From NCBI GenBank assembly GCA_943736015.1, contig OX031071.1, positions 64,501 to 128,500 of the forward strand: a DNA stretch of 64,000 bases, in the 5' to 3' direction. The notes beneath the pieces are model-generated. The model had not been told where the DNA came from, did not search any database, and saw nothing but the letters and a program-made list of their open reading frames with translations. This document shows, in pieces, positions 10,241 to 20,425 of this stretch; positions within the stretch are counted from its first letter, which is position 1, and the number at the start of each line of letters is the position of its first letter. The translations under genes and the position numbers were made by a program. This DNA comes from Tridacna crocea. Its lineage: Eukaryota > Mollusca > Bivalvia > Cardiida > Cardiidae.

Positions 10241-10277
10241 ACCCAGGGATTCTATATAACATATGTATTATCCCTGC

Positions 10278-10441
10278 TTAACTCTTTCTCAAAAGACAAA
10301 TTTTACACTCGAAGAATTTGTAAACAATTTAAATTTTGATGAAAAATGGTGGAAAATGGTCATCCAAAAGGGTAGAAAACACTGTTGGAAAATGAGAAAT
10401 TAGCATTTTCTCTTTTTCCTACAGTGTTTTCAAAGGGCTTG
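10278..10441 (-). mobile_element. T-MITE copy, diverged, nested in the 3.3 kb element
   Basis: TTAACTCTTTCTCAAAAGAC start and a remnant hairpin (GAGAAATTAGCATTTTCTC). It is cut at GGGCTTG by a SINE fragment. Confidence 0.65.
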
Positions 10442-10442
10442 T

Positions 10443-10600
10443 ACTGCATGTAGGAAAGCAATAAGTGGCTTAGAAAGAATATTGTGCCGAGTACTGGTTA
10501 TAAAAACTCGAGGAAAGCATGAATAGGTGCACTGGCCGATGCAAAAGTACTGAAATACTGTTAAAAACGGCATTAAACACCATTCATTCAATCACATTCC
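10443..10600 (+). mobile_element. SINE, 5'-truncated
   Basis: Body and tail only: AGGAAAGCAATAAGTGGCTT, GAGGAAAGCATGAATAGGTG, then ACGGCATTAAACACC. No tRNA-like head. Confidence 0.6.
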
Positions 10601-10627
10601 TAAAGTTATTTACAACCATGTGCAGGC

Positions 10628-10862
10628 CTAGCCCCATAGCTCAGTCGGTATAGCGTACCGGAACTGAGAACAGGAGATCGCCGTTCGATCTATGGCTCGG
10701 CCAATAAACTTTCCGAGGACTGATGACAGTCATTGCAACAGGATTCATTTCTCTCTCACTGCTGTCCAATGTTTCGACGATAGTTATGTGGGAAAGCAGC
10801 CAGTGGCTTGGAAAGAATATTGTGAGGAGAACTGGTTAAAAGAACTTATTGTTCACATTATT
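10628..10862 (+). mobile_element. tRNA-derived SINE
   Basis: The head has box A-like ATAGCTCAGTCGGTATAG and box B-like CCGTTCGATCTATGGCTC, followed by the same body as at 5188 (ATGTGGGAAAGCAGCCAGTG). The tail is shortened. Confidence 0.7.
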
Positions 10863-11080
10863 TTTTGGCCTTAATGTTTGCAATAAATATTTATATATAA
10901 TTCAAGCCGTAAAATTCTGCTTCTACCATACATAAGCAATAATCCACACCAAATTTCAGTTCGAATCGTGCTTACCAGACCCAAACCTAAACACGCAACT
11001 CTATCCACCGCTCCCAACCCAAGAGTAGATAAATAAATGAATAGATAAAATAACTTAATAAGTATAAATAGATGGATGGT

Positions 11081-11104
11081 AGACAGACAGACAGACAGAT
11101 AGAT
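11081..11104. repeat. AGAC/AGAT microsatellite
   Basis: Five AGAC units followed by AGAT. Confidence 0.9.
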
Positions 11105-12689
11105 AACCTTTGTTCTCTCACTCCTGTCCCTCTGGCTTTGAAATTCTTGCCACCATGAATACAGTACAGCGATATCCAGTAATACTTTATCCTTTCTTTT
11201 ATTTTTGTTTGTACGCGCGGCTGGGCTTTTTGTATAGTCCTAGAATCCCTCTAGTAAAACTGCACACTTTCTGCACTTTGATAGCACTCTATTGCGCTTT
11301 TAAATGTTTGAAAATCTGCAAATTTCTTCCCGACGTGAATACTATGAGCCATTTTGACCGTATGATACAAAATTGGCTTGAAAGTGCTTTCAGAAAATTT
11401 TCCGTGATTGAGTAATAGATTAATTATCAATTTCCGTGATTGGGTAATTGATTATGTCGTTTTCCATAATCAAATAATTGCACTCATGGTGTAAAATCGT
11501 TTTTTGATTGGTCAGAATCGGGTCATGTGATGAAAAAACCTGCATGTTATTTTTCGATGAAACGCAATAGCACTACTTTCGGTTTTTCCAAATTGTTGCT
11601 GGAATCTAATTTTAGATTTCATGCAAACTGTTTATGGGCTATATTTAGAGTTCCATCGCTGAATCAGTCAAATGCAAAAAGATCGATTTCTTTTTCTTTA
11701 AAAAACTTGCAAAAAGGAAACTTACGAATAAACCTTGAGAAAATGATGCGTGTTTAACTTTATTTGCACCCTATAAATAAAAATACACTATGCCAACAGT
11801 GAATAGAGTCTGAATGGTCGACGTCATTAGTTACATCATTTAATACGTCAGCGATCGATTTCTATGAAGCCAAGGGCTCTGAGTTAAATTTAGTAACGTT
11901 ATGTACACTGTGTAAACGGAAAAATCACTCTTGCATAAATGAACGTGATTTCTTGTTTCATGATGGAGTTAAACTTTTTTATTGCAAGGATTAGGTTAAA
12001 AAAATGTTACTGACCAGAAAAAAGTTATCGTGGATTTGATGGAATGCATATAGTGAAAGAACTGTTGGAGAAAGGTTCGAAAGAAGTGAATACACTGTGT
12101 TAAGAATTTTTGAAATGTTGGCGTGATAGGAACGATAATAGAAACAAGCTTAGAACTGGGAAACCAAAAATACATATTGAAAAATTAACAGCTGCGACAC
12201 CGTTTTTTATGTTCTAATAAGTGGGTCACAAAACGTTGGCGTCATTCGATTCATATCTTACAAGAAACATAGGATAGACAAAGTCATATATCGGCAACAG
12301 ACAGATACTCATCGAGAACAGATCTGCCGACGGTACGTACGCATATTCTTTACAAATTATCTAAGAAAAGGTCACTCGAAAGAACACATCGTGCGCTTAG
12401 CCTCAAGTTTAGATAGTTGATTGTATTGTTCATATAGATCTAGATAATTACTTTATTCTTAAATTTTGTTCGATGAATCATCGAAAGTATGATTTCAAAG
12501 CCAGCAAAATGGCCGCCTTCGAGTAAAAAAAAAAATGTTGAAAAGCTAAAAATAGATTGTGTATTCATGCCCATTCTACCAAGTATCCGCGAAGGAAATT
12601 AACTCGTATTTACTGTCGTATTTGTCCGTGATTTTTTTCTCTCTATCATTTTCGAAAAGTGATTTAAGTGAACAGTGAGTGCAATTATA

Positions 12690-12845
12690 AGGGTTGAGTG
12701 CACATTTTTGTGTTTTCATCGAGATATAAAATGCAATTGCCTTATTACATGGCAAATAACGCCCGAAGGGCGTTATGTTAAGCCATGTAATAAGGCAATT
12801 GCATTTTATATCTCGATGAAAACACAAAAATCTGCACTCAACCCT
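12690..12845. mobile_element. Near-perfect 156 bp hairpin element
   Basis: Arms of about 70 bp from GGGTTGAGTGCACATTTT to AAAATCTGCACTCAACCC around AACGCCCGAAGGGCGTT. The arms differ only near the centre and at one point in the outer arm, so it is young or kept homogeneous. Open frames on both strands are by-products of the palindrome. Confidence 0.8.
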
Positions 12846-12892
12846 ATATTAAAGAACAACAAAAGTTAAAATAATGTAAGATCCGCATACAT

Positions 12893-13216
12893 CTTAAGCA
12901 ATTAAATTCACCTAACTAATCAACACAATTATTATTTTCGCGCATCGATGCAAACTCGCACACAGCAACGAGTTTCTGTCCTTTGATGTCGACATTGATA
13001 CTAATACATACTAATAACGATAATAATCAAAACTGAAGTAAATTTATAATTTCTTACATGTATTTACAAATTACCGTACCTCTAGCCTATATCATAAGAA
13101 TGACTAGAGATACGGTACCGTATCTTTAGACTCCGGGGCTAGAGGTACGGTACCGTATCTCCAGCCATTTCTTTGATATAGGCTAGAGGTACGGTACCGT
13201 ATCTCTAGCCACTGCC
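12893..13216 (-). repeat. Right long inverted end of the 3.3 kb element
   Basis: Reverse complement of 9911-10240, ending CTCTAGCCACTGCC at the 9 bp duplication. Confidence 0.85.
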
Positions 13217-13327
13217 TAAGGAGAAAATGCGGCCTGGTTATCAGCATTTCATTCTTATCCCACAATGTTTTTAAAAGGCTTCTTTCACAGGAGTGTTAAA
13301 AATAGGGACTGTGTGGTAAAGGGCTAA

Positions 13328-13804
13328 AATGTATTTATCTTACTTCTTACCTTAGCCTACGGCGTTTTCCGAGTTTCTCTACAATATTGCTACATATTGG
13401 AGTTTTTTTCACGTCTGTACACTCCCTTCACGTGTGTTTACATCTATCGATGAATTTACAGTCTGTCTCCTTCTTCTACGCTGGTTTATGAAAAATAATT
13501 GTCTCTCAAAGTTTTAAACATGCGGAAAAATGTCTTAAATTCTTGAATATGGAGATGTACACTTTCTCAGCTGTCAAAAGGTCAAGGTTGACGGAACCTC
13601 GGCTCTGTACGGAATATCATTCGTGTATTTCCGGCTGTATCGGCAAAATCAAAGTACGTTAGTTGTCTACCGGTAAATTAGACTGGTTACCGCCCCTGAT
13701 ACTACTACGTGTAATACACGGTATACAACGGTGGCCAGTTCACCGGTAACTTAACTTGGTTACCTCCCCTGACACATGAAATGCAAGTAGGAAGTATGAA
13801 TTCT
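13328..13804. other. No gene seen
   Basis: No repeat is recognised except two similar stretches, ACCGGTAAATTAGACTGG and ACCGGTAACTTAACTTGG, near 13670 and 13742. No coding signal. Confidence 0.4.
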
Positions 13805-13925
13805 TGTATTTCTGCTTTTGAAAACATTTAAGGAAAAGAAGAAAATGCTTGTGACTGGCATTTTAGCTTTTTATCACAATGTTTTCTACTCTTTCTGACA
13901 CTAATCCTATCATCTGCGTTGTCTG
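13805..13925 (+). mobile_element. T-MITE copy, degraded
   Basis: GAAAACATTTAAGGAAAAG, centre GCTTGTGACTGGC, then CACAATGTTTTCTACTC. Both termini are missing. Confidence 0.55.
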
Positions 13926-14226
13926 CGCATGCCATATTCTTCGAAGATTCGACTGTCTTATATGACACATCACTAGCCCCGAAAGCGGGCTGACTATAAT
14001 ATTACGCTATATAAAGTAGCAATGTAGAAAATAGCTTTTATTAAATACCTAGCAGTGAAATCCTGGAATTTCCCAGTATAATAAATTTTGATATCATCAC
14101 TAGTGACGTTATCAACTTTCACTTTCACTTCCTTCCGTAATTTAGGAACTACTTTTTTTTTTCATTAAGCACTTATAGATAGTGTTAATTAAAAATAATA
14201 ATGTTAATAAGTATATAATAAATAGA

Positions 14227-14380
14227 ATAATTAACTGGTTATTTTTTATATGAAAAATATTTCACTCGGATGCGTCGTAAGGCGTTAAAAAACTCGTGCT
14301 GCGCACTCGTTCTTTCAACGCCTAACAACGCATCCTCGTGAGATATTTTTCATATCAAAAATAACCAGTTGATTATCCTC
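14227..14380. mobile_element. Foldback insertion inside the minisatellite family
   Basis: Inverted arms ATAATTAACTGGTTATTTTT... and ...AAAATAACCAGTTGATTAT with GGATGCGTCG / AACGCATCC inside. Absent from the sister copies. Confidence 0.7.
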
Positions 14381-14570
14381 TATTTATCGGTACGTTTGAG
14401 GAGAAATGAGACCTGCTTTAGCTCCAGATTTCTATAAACTGTTGATCATAGCTGAGTGAATTGCACGAGGTAGCGTTTTATTGAGTAAATGTTTATTTTA
14501 GTTTGAAATTCAAAGTAACGGTTGCCGGAAAGTGGTTCGGTTCTGTACCCAGGATGCCCAAATTAGATAG

Positions 14571-14790
14571 ATTAGTATTTATAGAATGCCATCTAGCGGG
14601 AGATAATGGAGTATTTATAGAATGCCATCTAGCGGGAGATAATGGAGTATTTATAGAATGCCATCATCTAGCGGGAGACAATGGAGTATTTATAGAATGC
14701 CATCTAGCGGGAGAAAATGGAGTATTTATAGAATGTCATCTAGCGGGAGATAATGGAGTATTTATAGAATGCCATCTAGCGGGAGATAAC
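14571..14790 (+). repeat. 36 bp minisatellite, about six units
   Basis: Unit GGAGTATTTATAGAATGCCA then TCTAGCGGGAGATAAT. One unit has an extra ATC. The unit length is a multiple of three, so a repetitive open frame results; it is not evidence of a protein. Confidence 0.9.
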
Positions 14791-14844
14791 GTAGGTACGT
14801 ATCATCTGAGCCGTATTTAATCTGTCGCACACGCTTCCAATTTG

Positions 14845-15000
14845 GATACGTTCAGACCTTTTACCCCTGAGGAAGATAGATTTTTGAAAACATCTTTGCA
14901 GGTCGCATTGTCATACTTAGGAATCAGCACTCTCACACTGGAAACCATCATTTCTCCTTTTCGCACATTGTTTTCCATCCTTTTAGAGAATTATGTTCAG
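14845..15000 (+). mobile_element. T-MITE copy, degraded
   Basis: ACGTTCAGACCTTTTACCCC, GAAAACATC, a one-sided arm CATCATTTCTCCTTTTCGC, then TTGTTTTCCATCC. Confidence 0.5.
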
Positions 15001-15068
15001 TTTATATGTATAATTTTTTTGTTTTCTGCTTTTTTTTTTCAGTTTTGGCGAGTCAAGATGATGTTGTT

Positions 15069-15295
15069 TTAACTCATTACCAAACAACAAAATTTTAGGT
15101 TTGTCCAAATCGAAAACACTTGCAGACGACAAAATAAAAGAGACTAAAAATTTGAAATTTGTTTTGTGAAGGGTAGAAAACATTGTGGGAAAAGGAGAAA
15201 ATACTGGTTACCAGCATTTTCTCCTTTTCCCACAATGTTTCCAAAGGCTTGAATAGGCTTCTCTCTCAGGGTCGTCAAAAGTAGGGATTGTAAAG
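15069..15295 (-). mobile_element. T-MITE copy
   Basis: TTAACTCATTACCAAACAAC start with an intact hairpin. The right terminus is cut after GTAGGGATTGT. Confidence 0.85.
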
Positions 15296-15337
15296 TTTAC
15301 GTCGCCCAAGATACACTGTCATTATATGCTGAGTTGG

Positions 15338-15420
15338 TTGGTTGTATTCGGGTTTAACGCCACTTTAACAGCTAAGGTCATATCATGGCGGTCGGTGACG
15401 CACACGTGTTTCCTGGCTAG
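15338..15420 (-). mobile_element. SINE tail fragment
   Basis: TTGGTTGTATTCGGGTTTAA then GGCGGTCGGTGACGCACACG, the same tail as at 4703 and 62123. Confidence 0.55.
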
Positions 15421-15599
15421 CTGAGTATTGTCAGACTTGCGTTAATCTTTACTCTGGTAAATAAATGCACTGTAAATTTTAAAACGATATCAAAATCCTA
15501 AATTTTGCTATTTCAAAAAAAAAAATATATATATTCTTTTCTTTTTTGGACAGGGAGGGGGCCGAGTGGCCGGGGGGAATATGTATGTCTTTATCGGAC

Positions 15600-15662
15600 A
15601 CTGTAGATCTAAGATCAGACTGCCCGTTCTTTGCAGTCTGATCTTGGATCTACTCTGTCCAC
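15600..15662. repeat. Small palindrome, GTGTAGATC family
   Basis: GGACACTGTAGATC...GATCTACTCTGTCC around GCAGTCTGATCTTGG. Confidence 0.6.
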
Positions 15663-15794
15663 AGACGGTCTTTCAGTTTCGCTTAGCACCTTTTGGGCTT
15701 ATTTTTCCCTCCACCACAAAACTTTAAACTTCGCCAGGTTGAAAGCGTGTTCCAAGCTATAAATAAATGGATGGGGGAATACTCTTAAAAATAA

Positions 15795-15935
15795 GTTTGT
15801 CTAACCATTTAAGTAAAACAACTTCTGATTGGCTAAACCGAAAGGTTTAGCTAATCAGAAGTTGTGTTACTTACAAAGTTAGATAATGATGGAGAGTAAC
15901 ACTTAGAATGTTCCTAAGAATGGTTGGTGAATACA
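15795..15935. mobile_element. Relic of the Harbinger-like MITE found at 33538
   Basis: The right end, AAGAATGGTTGGTGAATACA, matches the 33538 element, as do AACTTCTGATTGGCTAAACC and its inverted partner. The left end is lost. Confidence 0.5.
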
Positions 15936-15954
15936 GACTCAGTTTGTGGATAAA

Positions 15955-16075
15955 GGAGAAATCACCTGATAGGAGAATATGCTGGTATTCAACATTTCCT
16001 CCTTCACCCACATTGTTTTCAAAAAGACTCCTTCTCAGGGTCGTTCAAACTCAGGAATGTGTGGTAAAGGGTTAA
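15955..16075 (-). mobile_element. T-MITE copy, left half missing
   Basis: Diverged hairpin (GAATATGCTGGTATTCAACA) and right end GTGTGGTAAAGGGTTAA. Confidence 0.7.
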
Positions 16076-16334
16076 TTTCAAAAAGAAAATCGTCCCTGAA
16101 AAGGACACTCCTTGTGTGTGAGAGCTTTTAGGAAGGTCCTTTGAAATTTAGAATTAATCTTAAAGTTATCTCATTCTATTTAAGATCCAGACAAAGCATG
16201 CATTATACTGCATTTTCACCTCCCGCTGAGTGCGTTCTGCTTGCCATGGGAAAAAGGGGTTTCATTTATCTACGAAAAATATCCACCGTGGTCAACCATC
16301 AATTATACTTACTGAAACATTTTATTTATCTTTT

Positions 16335-16563
16335 TTAACTCTTTCCCAAACAATCCCTGGTTTTTACATGTCTGGAATGGTAGCCTTTTGAAAACATTGT
16401 GGGAAAAGGAGAAAATGCTGGTAACCAGAATTTTCTCCTTTTCCCACAATGTTTTCTACCCTATCATAGACAGAAACCATCTTTTCAGCAAGAGTTGAAT
16501 TGACGTCGGCAAATGCTTTCAATTTGGTCTAGTCCAAAAGTTTTTCGTTTGAGAAAGGGTTAA
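16335..16563 (+). mobile_element. T-MITE copy, full length, third subfamily
   Basis: TTAA at both ends. The long arm carries CTATCATAGACAGAAACC, a signature also seen at 45855. The hairpin is intact save one base (CCAGAATTTTC). Confidence 0.9.
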
Positions 16564-16579
16564 ATACCAATTTAATGTT

Positions 16580-16718
16580 GAGATAGACTGATGTTTGGTA
16601 GAAACATTGTGGGAAAAGGAGAAAATGCTGGTAACCAGCATTTTCTCCTTTTCACAATGTTTTCAAAATGCTTCTATCTCAGGGTCATAAAAGCCAGGGA
16701 TTGTTTGGTAAAGGGTAA
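16580..16718 (-). mobile_element. T-MITE copy, left half missing
   Basis: Starts near GTAGAAACATTGTGGG. Hairpin present; ends TTTGGTAAAGGGTAA. Confidence 0.75.
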
Positions 16719-16739
16719 CCTTTTTCGCAACTGAACAAA

Positions 16740-17085
16740 CTAGAGCTGTCACTGAATGTGACTTAATAATCCCCCCCCGCCAGCACTTTGACGGAAAAAA
16801 AGTGTCAAGTTCAAGGGGAGATAATTCCTCAACCAGGAAGAGTTGATACTTGAAAATTGCGTCTTGCAAATCTTCAATATATGATCAGTATAATTATGTG
16901 CAAAGTTTCAATACAATTGAAGGAAAACTGTAGGAAGAGTTCGCAACACAAAATTACTAGTATCTTGTACACAGGCGGACACACAGACGGACGCACGGTC
17001 GGACGGACGGACCGACCGACGGATGGACAGACAGGCTGATTCCAGTATACCCCCGAAAACATTCGTTTTGCGGGGATATAATGAC
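16740..17085 (+). mobile_element. Second Helitron-like family
   Basis: Head TAGAGCTGTCACTGAATGTG with a poly-C run. A GGAC/GACC tetranucleotide tract is at 16977-17032. The tail hairpin is CCCCGAAAACATTCG / TTTTGCGGGG, followed by ATATAATG. Class by end structure only. Confidence 0.5.
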
Positions 17086-17238
17086 CAATGACGAAAAAGG
17101 TCCTGCCCAGGTCAACCTTCACATAGCCCAACACAATTTTTTTAAGATTTCAATTAATATTTCTTCCTGTTTGTGTATTTCTTGGAAGTAACAAAAGCGT
17201 TGATAATGTCATACCGCATAGATCTACAATACAAATAG

Positions 17239-17456
17239 GTTTGTTTACCACACTGTTCCGAGTTAAAACGCCCCTCAAGAAGAAAGCCTTTAGAAAACAT
17301 TGCGGGAAAAGGAGAAATGCCAGCATTTTCTCCTTTTCCCACAATGTTTTCTACCCTCTTTAAGACCATTTTCTCCATTTTAGCCACATTAAAATTTGTC
17401 GTCTGCAACTGCTTTCAATTTGAATCGGTTTTACATTTTGTCGTTTTGTAACGAGT
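17239..17456 (+). mobile_element. T-MITE copy, end bases decayed
   Basis: Hairpin shortened at the centre (GGAGAAATGCCAGC). The right end TCGTTTTGTAACGAG has lost the TTAA. Confidence 0.75.
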
Positions 17457-17529
17457 CCACCCTTATTCTACTGTAATAAGTAAAATTAAATTTTCAGTTC
17501 GATATCAATAACCCAAATATTGCTGTTTT

Positions 17530-18030
17530 AAAATTATGTTCTGTGCAGTTTGACCTTTGATCTACACTGTCCGCAAGAGGTCAGTGAGTCGCGATTAGCA
17601 GCGGGACGAAAATTTTACAAGAATACAAAAAATTCATCCTTATACTCCAAAAGCCTTATAATTTTCATTCATAAAACCCCAGTAGTTGAAAACAATCCGA
17701 CAACAAGAGAAATTAGAGATTTACTACAGCCCAGGTCGACTCCGACGGGAAACACGGTCTATTTTTACATGAGCACCTCACTCATTTACACACCGGAAAT
17801 ATACAGACGAAACTTCAAACACAGCGTCCGGAGAAGACTTTATGGAAAATAATTACATGTTTATCATGTTATGGACTTTCAGCGCCATTAGTCACGTGCC
17901 AGTCACTTAACATTACAACAAATCCCATTTTTATTTTTGGCGGGAAATCTAAAAATAGCTTAAGAGGCTACGCAGCCTTTTAAGGGAATACCATTTTTTT
18001 TTGTAATTTTATGATTCTTTATTATTGATG
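17530..18030 (+). repeat. Dispersed repeat, uninterrupted copy
   Basis: Matches 31070-31650 in reverse: AATTAGAGATTTACTACAGC, GTCACGTGCCAGTCACTTAA, GAGGCTACGCAGCC. It also shares its AATT-containing core with 22131-22175. It provides the empty site for two insertions elsewhere in the window. The open frame here reflects the repeat. Confidence 0.7.
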
Positions 18031-18036
18031 ATTTGT

Positions 18037-18038
<2 letters not shown>

Positions 18039-18073
<35 letters not shown>
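18039..18073. repeat. GT microsatellite
   Basis: About 17 GT units followed by a T run. Confidence 0.95.
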
Positions 18074-18076
<3 letters not shown>

Positions 18077-18176
18077 TTTTTATTTCCAAATGAATTTCTG
18101 TAATATATATATATTTCTTTTAAATTTGGTAGGGTTTGAAATTTCTAGATACCCACCTTTAAGGTTAAATGGCGGA

Positions 18177-18278
18177 AATCCAAGTTTACTGAGGCGAGTC
18201 TGGGTGGTTCCGTCAATAGCTTGAAATCAGCGGTCGCTGTTTCGATCCCGGCCTCGGCCAATTTCTTTCTGAATATTG
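18177..18278 (+). mobile_element. SINE head fused to LINE
   Basis: Box A- and box B-like signals (CTGTTTCGATCCCGGCCTCG) and GGCCAATTTCTTTCTG, then a switch to LINE sequence about 10 bases later. The SINE body is absent. Confidence 0.6.
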
Positions 18279-18285
18279 AATATCA

Positions 18286-19893
18286 TTGCGATATCGCCCC
18301 ATATCGATACTTAGTTGTATAGGCAAACTAATGGAGAGATGCGTATATAAACATATGTACAACTTCTTTATTAGCAATAACGTAATATATCCAAATCAAT
18401 CTGGATTTTTAACCGGTCATTCTACTGTCTACCAACTAATTTCACTTTATCATCAACTCGTTCAATCCTTTGATAATAAAAGTCAAACATGTGTAATCTT
18501 TTGTGACATTTCTAAAGCTTTTGACAGAGTTTGGCACAAAGGGTTGGTATTCAAACTGAAACAAAATGGAATACGCGGACAATTACTTGAATGGATTGAA
18601 AATTATTTATCTGATAGAAGCCAACGAGTGTTCATTGGAACCTCTTATTCTCGCCCAGAAAGAATACTGGCCGGAGTTCCGCAAGGCTCTGTCCTTGGCC
18701 CGTTACTGTTTTTGATTTATGTGAACGATATTACCGAATCACTGCTAAGTATTGTAAGACTGTTTGCAGACGACACGTCGCTTGCGTGTACAACCTCAAA
18801 CACAGTTGACCTAGAGAGTATTCTTAATCATGATTTGGACATTATTACAAAGTGGTCAAAGCAATGGCTTGTCACATTTAATGCTGCTAAAACTGAAGTC
18901 CTCTACTTTGGAAATCAACAACCACCTGTCTTGAATTTTAATGACACGCTTTTAGATGTAACTGACAGTCACAAACGCTTAGGTTTAACTTTCAGCGACA
19001 ACTGTAAATGGCATAAACACATAGATAATATCATTCTCTCAGGATCAAAGCTCTTAGGAATAATGCGTAAGCTAAAATTTACTGTTCGTCGTAAAACACT
19101 AAATCAAATATATGTTTCTTTCCTTAGACCAATTCTTGAGTATGCTTCTGTTGTTTGGGACAACTGCACTTTTAACGAAAAAGATAAATTAGAAAAAATT
19201 CAAATTGAAGCTGGAAGAATTGTTACTGGACTGACGCGTTCAACCAGTTTATATTATCTCTTTCGTGAACTAGGCTGGCAAACATTATCAGAGAGACGTA
19301 AATATCAAAAGCTTGTTCTTGCCTTCAAAATCACTCATGATATGGTCCCGCAATATCTAAGCTCTCTTTTCCCGCAAAACGTTGGGAACTCTGTTAGTTA
19401 TAATCTGAGAAATAATGATGACTTTGTTCTTCTACCATGCCGCACTATTTCTCTCTGGAATCAACTTCCACTGAACTTAAGACATTTACCTACTATTTCA
19501 TCCTTCAAACGAGAAATCTTGAATTATATGTTTCAAACAAATATTGTCCCGTCATATTTTTCTCATGGAACGCGCTACCTTTCAGTAATTCATGCTAGAA
19601 TAAGAAACAATTGTAGTGACTTAAAAAATGATCTCTTTTTAAATCACATATCCTTCGAAAATAGTTGTGCTTTTTGTGACGAAGGTGAGGACGCTGCACA
19701 TTATTTTTTCAAATGTTCCAGATATCATAATGAACGTCTTCAGCTATTTAATACTTTAAGACATCTTCATCCCTTGAACTGCCATCTTTTATTACATGGC
19801 AATACCGAATTACCTTTAGAAGCAAATATTTTAATTTTTGACACAGTACATAAGTACATAGCTGCTACAGGGCGCTTCAGGATGTTTAGTTGA
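18286..19893 (+). CDS. CR1/Jockey-like LINE reverse transcriptase, 5'-truncated
   Basis: Open frame of 535 aa with no stop inside. The listed start is only the first Met after the truncation: the frame begins in the reverse-transcriptase palm at YRPIS, and the endonuclease and N-terminal half are missing. Motif A is FCDISKAFD (about 72-80), then GVPQGSVLGPLL (about 130) and the catalytic FADDT (about 160-164). A C-terminal domain ends with a CX2C...HX4C knuckle (CAFCDEGEDAAHYFFKC). The role in intact LINEs is target-primed copying of element RNA. This copy could not jump alone. The intact frame suggests a recent insertion. Confidence 0.9.
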   Translation: MRYRPISILSCIGKLMERCVYKHMYNFFISNNVIYPNQSGFLTGHSTVYQLISLYHQLVQSFDNKSQTCVIFCDISKAFDRVWHKGLVFKLKQNGIRGQLLEWIENYLSDRSQRVFIGTSYSRPERILAGVPQGSVLGPLLFLIYVNDITESLLSIVRLFADDTSLACTTSNTVDLESILNHDLDIITKWSKQWLVTFNAAKTEVLYFGNQQPPVLNFNDTLLDVTDSHKRLGLTFSDNCKWHKHIDNIILSGSKLLGIMRKLKFTVRRKTLNQIYVSFLRPILEYASVVWDNCTFNEKDKLEKIQIEAGRIVTGLTRSTSLYYLFRELGWQTLSERRKYQKLVLAFKITHDMVPQYLSSLFPQNVGNSVSYNLRNNDDFVLLPCRTISLWNQLPLNLRHLPTISSFKREILNYMFQTNIVPSYFSHGTRYLSVIHARIRNNCSDLKNDLFLNHISFENSCAFCDEGEDAAHYFFKCSRYHNERLQLFNTLRHLHPLNCHLLLHGNTELPLEANILIFDTVHKYIAATGRFRMFS

Positions 19894-19948
19894 TCTATAT
19901 TGTCTGAATAGAGTAGAAATTGATTTGAGTTACCCATACCCACCTCCT

Positions 19949-20012
<64 letters not shown>

Positions 20013-20310
20013 ATCTAAACTCCATGTAATACTAGTATGCCAGATGTTTGACCCTTTATAAATGTATCTTTTCACTCTGTCTACTCTTTGACTTACAATT
20101 ACTATTATTATTGCTTTTCATCTTAATGATATTGCCATAAACAGTTCTCCGCCTTTTAGTAAAGATTGTTATTTCATGATCTATGGGGAGGGCCGTAACT
20201 AAGTTTTTGAACTTGTGGCTCAACCCATTTGCCGTTTATGATTATTATTTGTTATAATGTATTGTGTGTACTTTCAAATTATGGCAATAAAATATGTTTA
20301 AACTAATATT
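19894..20310 (+). mobile_element. 3' UTR of the truncated LINE
   Basis: Runs from the ORF stop through a CTGT/CT microsatellite (19948-20012) to GGCAATAAAATATGTTTAA. The AATAAA at about 20285 is the likely poly(A) signal of the element. Confidence 0.6.
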
Positions 20311-20425
20311 ATTCGTTCCTCTGTCACTGCTTCCCACTGTTTCAACGATGGTTATGTGGGAAAGCAGCCAGTGGCTCAATTGGAAAGAACAGTGTACAGA
20401 GCACTGTTAAACTCCAGGAAAGCAT
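20311..20425 (+). mobile_element. SINE body fragment
   Basis: CACTGCTTCCCACTGTTTCA, ATGTGGGAAAGCAGCCAGTG, CTCCAGGAAAGCATCG. No head and no tail. Confidence 0.55.

Larger units (their letters stand above)
9911..13216. mobile_element. Mutator-like non-autonomous DNA element
   Basis: 3306 bp. Inverted ends of about 330 bp start GGCAGTGGCTAGAGATACGG. The 9 bp TAAGGAGAA is duplicated on both sides (9902-9910, 13217-13225). Each end holds several palindromic modules with GATACGGTACCGTA. Long inverted ends plus a 9 bp duplication are the Mutator/MULE pattern; assignment is by that pattern only. I found no transposase in any frame. The interior carries a T-MITE, two SINEs and a 156 bp hairpin, so it was itself a target. 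Confidence 0.8.
9778..13327 (-). mobile_element. T-MITE copy split by a 3.3 kb element
   Basis: The copy runs from TTAA at 9778 to TAAGGAGAA at 9902-9910 and resumes at 13217 with TAAGGAGAA, then the hairpin core and the end GTGTGGTAAAGGGCTAA. The split falls inside the palindrome arm. Confidence 0.9.
13926..14822 (+). mobile_element. Repeat family with 36 bp minisatellite, copy 1
   Basis: Starts TGCGCATGCCATATTCTTCG and CACATCACTAGCCC. It ends with GTACCCAGGATGCCC and the minisatellite. Matching copies are at 28480 (-), 61010 (-) and 61805 (+). This copy is interrupted by an insertion at about 14042-14388 that the others lack. Confidence 0.7.

Noticed and set aside
11110-11415. 101-codon open frame inside the 3.3 kb Mutator-like element, as a possible transposase
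   Set aside because: No zinc-binding or DDE-type motif could be seen and the composition is that of non-coding AT-rich DNA.
12675-12869. Overlapping open frames on both strands with FHRDIKCNCLITW
   Set aside because: Both are read from the arms of one palindrome.
14503-14820. 105-codon open frame with repeated FIECHLAGDNG
   Set aside because: Product of a 36 bp minisatellite whose length is divisible by three; the sister copies do not keep the frame.
17550-17852. 100-codon open frame
   Set aside because: Lies wholly in the dispersed repeat also found at 31070, where the frame is not kept.
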